From: CAZSLC01 sp964607675
GTDB lineage: Bacteria; Bacteroidota; Bacteroidia; Bacteroidales; UBA932
Reading direction: 5' to 3'
Assembly (NCBI GenBank): GCA_964607675.1
Contig: CAZSLC010000011.1
Coordinates: 1 to 64,000 of the forward strand
DNA: 64,000 bases
The notes below the pieces were generated by a model. That model was not told the DNA's origin and searched no databases. It was given only the letters and a program-made list of their open reading frames with translations. The translations under genes were made by a program, and so were the position numbers. This document shows, piece by piece, positions 63,988-64,000 of the stretch (position 1 is its first letter; each line of letters begins with the position of its first letter).

Positions 63988-64000
63988 AATGTATTATTCA

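Overview
The window is a compact, AT-rich stretch of a Bacteroidota chromosome, most likely order Bacteroidales; a Rikenellaceae-like gut anaerobe would fit, but the family cannot be fixed from sequence alone. The grounds are the gene families (DUF5683 after parAB, TapB, PCMD and DUF4493 lipoproteins, DUF4954, a split 5'-nucleotidase, an HHH/beta-barrel protein), the recurring -7 box TAnnTTTG before starts, the near absence of Shine-Dalgarno sequences, and the propionate-type B12 mutase beside [FeFe] hydrogenases. There is no intergenic gap over 300 bp and no prophage, transposase, CRISPR array or rRNA. One partial tRNA (Phe) lies at the left edge.

Layout. 1-13.5 kb: tRNA-Phe, a PriA-like protein that has lost its helicase motifs, a lipid-kinase homologue, parA-parB-DUF5683-mltD, an HHH/outer-membrane barrel, purE, and the hpt-adk-obgE-PAP2-lplA operon. 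13.5-21.3 kb: hpf and a Xer recombinase divergent from rpsU, then hutU and mutAB. 21.3-29.2 kb: a five-gene minus-strand operon of four surface lipoproteins (DUF4493 and/or PCMD domains, two with near-duplicate C-termini) and one outer-membrane barrel. 29.3-42.8 kb: parE-acyltransferase-acyl-CoA ligase, a two-gene 5'-nucleotidase, an ABC exporter, a ComEA-like protein, rsmI, tdk, a CorC-type protein and an EamA transporter.

42.8-48.8 kb is the most distinctive region: a minus-strand run of aminopeptidase P, a thioredoxin-like [2Fe-2S] protein, a PAS-containing sensory-type [FeFe] hydrogenase (H-cluster motif TSACP, with Ala where catalytic enzymes have the proton-relay Cys), a SpoIIE-type PP2C phosphatase with an unassigned C-terminal domain, and a second [FeFe] hydrogenase that keeps TSCCP. 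Spacing is tight (4-bp overlap, 3-bp and 15-bp gaps). I read it as a candidate H2- or redox-sensing relay that signals through a phosphatase rather than a histidine kinase.

48.8-64 kb: a small PAS protein, a DPP-IV-like peptidase, umuDC, two tandem periplasmic-binding/PAS histidine kinases (the first interrupted by an in-frame TAA at codon 22), glutaminase, DUF4954, an EamA transporter and a DUF799 lipoprotein.

Other points of interest are an exceptionally strong Shine-Dalgarno before rpsU, G8-G9 tracts inside genes, coding tandem repeats, and frequent tail-to-tail overlaps of convergent genes.
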